Assembly: GCA_017560175.1 (NCBI GenBank)
Contig: JAFYOK010000227.1
Location: 1-7,106, forward strand
Reading direction: 5' to 3'
Length of the DNA: 7,106 nt
Origin: Clostridia bacterium
GTDB taxonomy: Bacteria; Bacillota; Clostridia; Oscillospirales; Butyricicoccaceae
A model generated the notes under the pieces. That model saw only the letters and a program-made list of their open reading frames with translations. It did not search any database and was not told the origin of the DNA. Positions 5,321 to 7,106 of the stretch are shown here, piece by piece; within the stretch, counting starts at the first letter, position 1; every line of letters begins with the position of its first letter. A program made the position numbers and the translations under genes.

Positions 5321-6562
5321 ATGGCTGTTGTAAAGCCCTTTAGAGCTGTACGCCCCACACCCGAGCTGGTCGATAAGGTTGCTGCTCTGCCCTACGACGT
5401 TATGGATACAAAGGAAGCCATCGAGTATGTCGAAGGCAACCCCTACTCCTTCATGCGCATCGACCGCGCTGAAATGAGCTTCGAAGAAGGCCACGATCCC
5501 TATGGCCAGGAAGTCTATGAAGCCGCTTCCAAGCAGCTGCATCAGATGAAGGTCGACGGCACATACATCCAGGACGAGAAGGCTTGCTACTACATCTACA
5601 AGCAGGTCATGAACGGCCGTGCCCAGATCGGTATCGTAGGCTGCGCTTCCGTTGACGATTACATGAACGACATCGTTAAGAAGCACGAGCTGACACTGGC
5701 TAAGAAGGAAGACGACAGATGCAACCACGTTGACATCTGCAACGCCAACACAGGCCCCATCTTCCTGACATACAAGGCTAACGAGGAAATCAACAAGGTC
5801 GTCAACCACACAATGGAAGAGGCTCCTGTTTATGATTTCGTCGGTGATGACGTCCAGCAGACTGTCTGGGTCATCTCCTGCCCCCACTGCATCGAAGTCA
5901 TCGAGAAGGCTTTCGCTGCTACACCCGCTCTGTACATCGCTGACGGTCACCACCGCTGCGCTTCCGCAGTCCGTGTTGCTCGCAAGCGCCGCGTCCAGTT
6001 CCCCGACTACGACGGCACAGAAGAGTTCAACTACTTCCTCTGCGTCCTGTTCCCCGACGAGCAGCTGGAGATCATGGACTACAACCGCGTTGTCGTCGAT
6101 CTGAACGGCAACGACAAGGCTTCCTTCATGGCTAAGGTCGAAGAGAAGTTCACAGTTGAGGAGAAGGGCGAAGCTACATATCATCCCGAAGAGAAGCATA
6201 CATTCGGTATGTACATCGACGGCAAGTGGTACAAGCTGGCTGCTAAGGAAGGCACATTCGACGCTGCTGACGTTGTTGCTCAGCTGGACGTTTCCATCCT
6301 GCAGCACAACCTGCTGACACCCATCCTGAACATCGGCGATCCCAGAACTGACAAGCGCATCGACTTCGTCGGCGGTATCCGCGGTCTGGGCGAGCTGGAG
6401 AAGAGAGTTAACAGCGGCGAGATGGCTGTTGCTTTCGCTATGTATCCCACATCCATCGAAGATCTGATGAACATCGCTGACGCCGGCAAGATCATGCCTC
6501 CCAAGAGCACATGGTTCGAGCCCAAGCTGCTGTCCGGTATCTTCGTACACGAGCTGAGATAA
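5321..6562 (+). CDS. DUF1015 family protein in the serine cluster
   Basis: I recognise the DUF1015 (COG4198) family, a roughly 400-residue soluble protein without an established reaction that I can name. The 413 residues show the family's N-terminal FRAVRPTPELVDKVAALPYD (7-26), a central ADGHHRCAS (208-216) that looks like an active-site or metal-binding motif, DFVGGIRGLGELEK (348-361) and the C-terminal MPPKSTWFEPK (392-402). No signal peptide or membrane segment is seen. The ATG follows AAAGGAG (5306-5311) by 9 nt; the stop is TAA. It is third after serC and serA, an arrangement I recall from other Clostridia, and it shares their ACA-rich threonine codons, so it is probably expressed with them. 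Its place suggests a role in serine metabolism, perhaps at phosphoserine, since no serB-type phosphatase is in view. That role is inference only. Confidence 0.9.
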   Translation: MAVVKPFRAVRPTPELVDKVAALPYDVMDTKEAIEYVEGNPYSFMRIDRAEMSFEEGHDPYGQEVYEAASKQLHQMKVDGTYIQDEKACYYIYKQVMNGRAQIGIVGCASVDDYMNDIVKKHELTLAKKEDDRCNHVDICNANTGPIFLTYKANEEINKVVNHTMEEAPVYDFVGDDVQQTVWVISCPHCIEVIEKAFAATPALYIADGHHRCASAVRVARKRRVQFPDYDGTEEFNYFLCVLFPDEQLEIMDYNRVVVDLNGNDKASFMAKVEEKFTVEEKGEATYHPEEKHTFGMYIDGKWYKLAAKEGTFDAADVVAQLDVSILQHNLLTPILNIGDPRTDKRIDFVGGIRGLGELEKRVNSGEMAVAFAMYPTSIEDLMNIADAGKIMPPKSTWFEPKLLSGIFVHELR

Positions 6563-6570
6563 ACTGTATC

Positions 6571-6664
6571 TGACCCTTGAAACGCTGCGCTGGTTTCTCG
6601 GGCCAATTTGGTTCCGCGCTGCGGCGCGGTTTCACGGCATCCTTGCGAGGATGCTCGCGGGTTA
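6571..6664. other. Possible branched RNA structure after the DUF1015 gene
   Basis: Three short hairpins follow one another: GAAAC/GTTTC (6579-6583 with 6593-6597), CCGCGC/GCGCGG around TGCG (6614-6629) and GCATCCT/AGGATGC around TGCG (6637-6654). An outer pairing TGACCC (6571-6576) with GGGTTA (6659-6664), one G-T wobble, could close them into a four-way junction. The two larger stems share the loop TGCG. No open frame explains this stretch. The GAAAC arm could also pair with GTTTC at 6629-6633, so the exact fold is uncertain. Confidence 0.4.
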
Positions 6665-6669
6665 GTGTA

Positions 6670-6698
6670 TTTTTCCACGGCACATGTCCGTGGAAAAA
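6670..6698. repeat. CACATGT-loop hairpin, copy 2 (downstream of the DUF1015 gene)
   Basis: TTTTTCCACGG (6670-6680) pairs with CCGTGGAAAAA (6688-6698), 11 bp, around CACATGT. It shares the 13-mer CGGCACATGTCCG with copy 1 (5260-5272), while the outer stem differs yet stays fully paired. T bases are on the 5' arm and A bases on the 3' arm on either strand, the opposite of an intrinsic terminator. Confidence 0.7.
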
Positions 6699-6713
6699 CG
6701 ATTGGTTAAAATG

Positions 6714-6748
6714 AAAGGCCTGTCCACATCCTGTGGACAGGCCTTTTT
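6714..6748 (+). terminator. Strong convergent terminator
   Basis: AAAGGCCTGTCCACA (6714-6728) pairs perfectly with TGTGGACAGGCCTTT (6732-6746) around TCC, a 15-bp stem, with T5 at 6744-6748 on the plus strand. It closes the serC-serA-DUF1015 transcription unit. On the minus strand the stem ends in TTT followed by CATTTTAA, so it may also stop the converging gene, which ends 3 bp away. Confidence 0.92.
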
Positions 6749-6750
6749 GT

Positions 6751-7106
6751 TTATTGTTGGTGAAGGTCGACGATACCACCAACCGGTCCATCCGGACGGG
6801 TTTTATCGTAATTGAGGCAATCGGGAAATGGTACTCGATAAACCTTGTCTTCCTTGTATTTGATATAAAAAACATCCAATTCATCATCGCAGATATAGAC
6901 GGTGTTATCCATGATGATTTCAAGATTGTAGTTGGGTCCCTCCTCGCCGGTATAGAGGTTATTTTCCTCGATGGCTCTCCGGATACCCGAGCGGGCGAAC
7001 TCAGCTGCGATCTTGGTGGGGTAGGTCGCTGTTTTGTTGCCGATGGGTTCATAGAGCCGGATGGTGGAATCGGTGCCATCACAGATGGCATCACGCAGCA
7101 GGAGGA
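6751..7106 (-). CDS. Unrecognised protein, 3' part only (runs off the right edge)
   Basis: On the minus strand an open frame enters from the right edge (first whole codon 7102-7104) and ends in TAA at 6751-6753, giving 117 visible residues. No start is in the window. The composition is that of an ordinary soluble, acidic protein with no membrane segment. Visible stretches are IRLYEPIGNKTATYPTKIAA (15-34), RRAIEENNLYTGEEGPNYN (42-60), an aromatic ICDDELDVFYIKYKEDKVYR (71-90) and a C-terminal VGGIVDLHQQ. I do not recognise the family. It is probably real because the stop is placed neatly 3 bp before a strong terminator and the alternative minus-strand frame runs straight through that terminator. 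The two final Gln codons are CAA, unlike the CAG preference of the other genes. Confidence 0.65.
   Translation of the reverse strand, partial: LLLRDAICDGTDSTIRLYEPIGNKTATYPTKIAAEFARSGIRRAIEENNLYTGEEGPNYNLEIIMDNTVYICDDELDVFYIKYKEDKVYRVPFPDCLNYDKTRPDGPVGGIVDLHQQ

Overview
The window looks like chromosomal DNA from a gut-type Clostridia bacterium (Bacillota, probably Oscillospirales). The reasons are AGGAGG-type ribosome binding sites, sigma-A type promoters, a SAM-I riboswitch on metK, intrinsic terminators after most transcripts, fairly GC-rich coding sequence, and the gene order serC-serA-DUF1015. The taxon is inferred from style, not from a match. I see no mobile element, phage gene, CRISPR array, tRNA or rRNA.

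Layout. Positions 1-116 hold an unexplained hairpin and a symmetrical terminator. A cytoplasmic M19 dipeptidase (117-1097, minus) has its own promoter. metK (1232-2410, minus), for S-adenosylmethionine synthetase, has its own terminator and a complete control unit upstream: a consensus promoter, a SAM-I aptamer and a transcription terminator. The 610-bp gap 2411-3020 separates metK from the divergent plus-strand genes. Its metK half is the riboswitch leader. Positions about 2661-2855 are AT-rich and I see no gene there. The serC half holds a possible promoter and a leader hairpin. Then come serC (3021-4112), a short serA (4267-5178) and a DUF1015 gene (5321-6562), all on the plus strand. The two spacers between them, about 140-155 bp each, are full of hairpins. 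After DUF1015 lies a further hairpin-rich stretch, then a strong convergent terminator, then the 3' part of an unrecognised minus-strand gene that runs off the right edge.

How it fits together. SerA oxidises 3-phosphoglycerate and SerC transaminates the product to phosphoserine. The last step to serine (serB-type phosphatase) is not in the window, and the DUF1015 protein in the same cluster is a guilt-by-association candidate for something in that pathway. Serine supplies one-carbon units for methionine, which MetK converts to SAM, so the two divergent units are metabolically adjacent.

The most surprising point is an in-frame TAG in the middle of metK (1790-1792). The frame and the protein are otherwise intact on both sides, and the TAG sits where the family usually has glutamine. 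It is one C-to-T change from CAG, the only Gln codon used elsewhere in this gene. Sequencing error, strain mutation, amber suppression and partial TAG reassignment all fit; the sequence alone cannot choose, and error or mutation is the simplest. The second unexplained signal is a pair of hairpins, before and after the DUF1015 gene, with the same 7-nt loop and the same inner stem but different, compensated outer stems.
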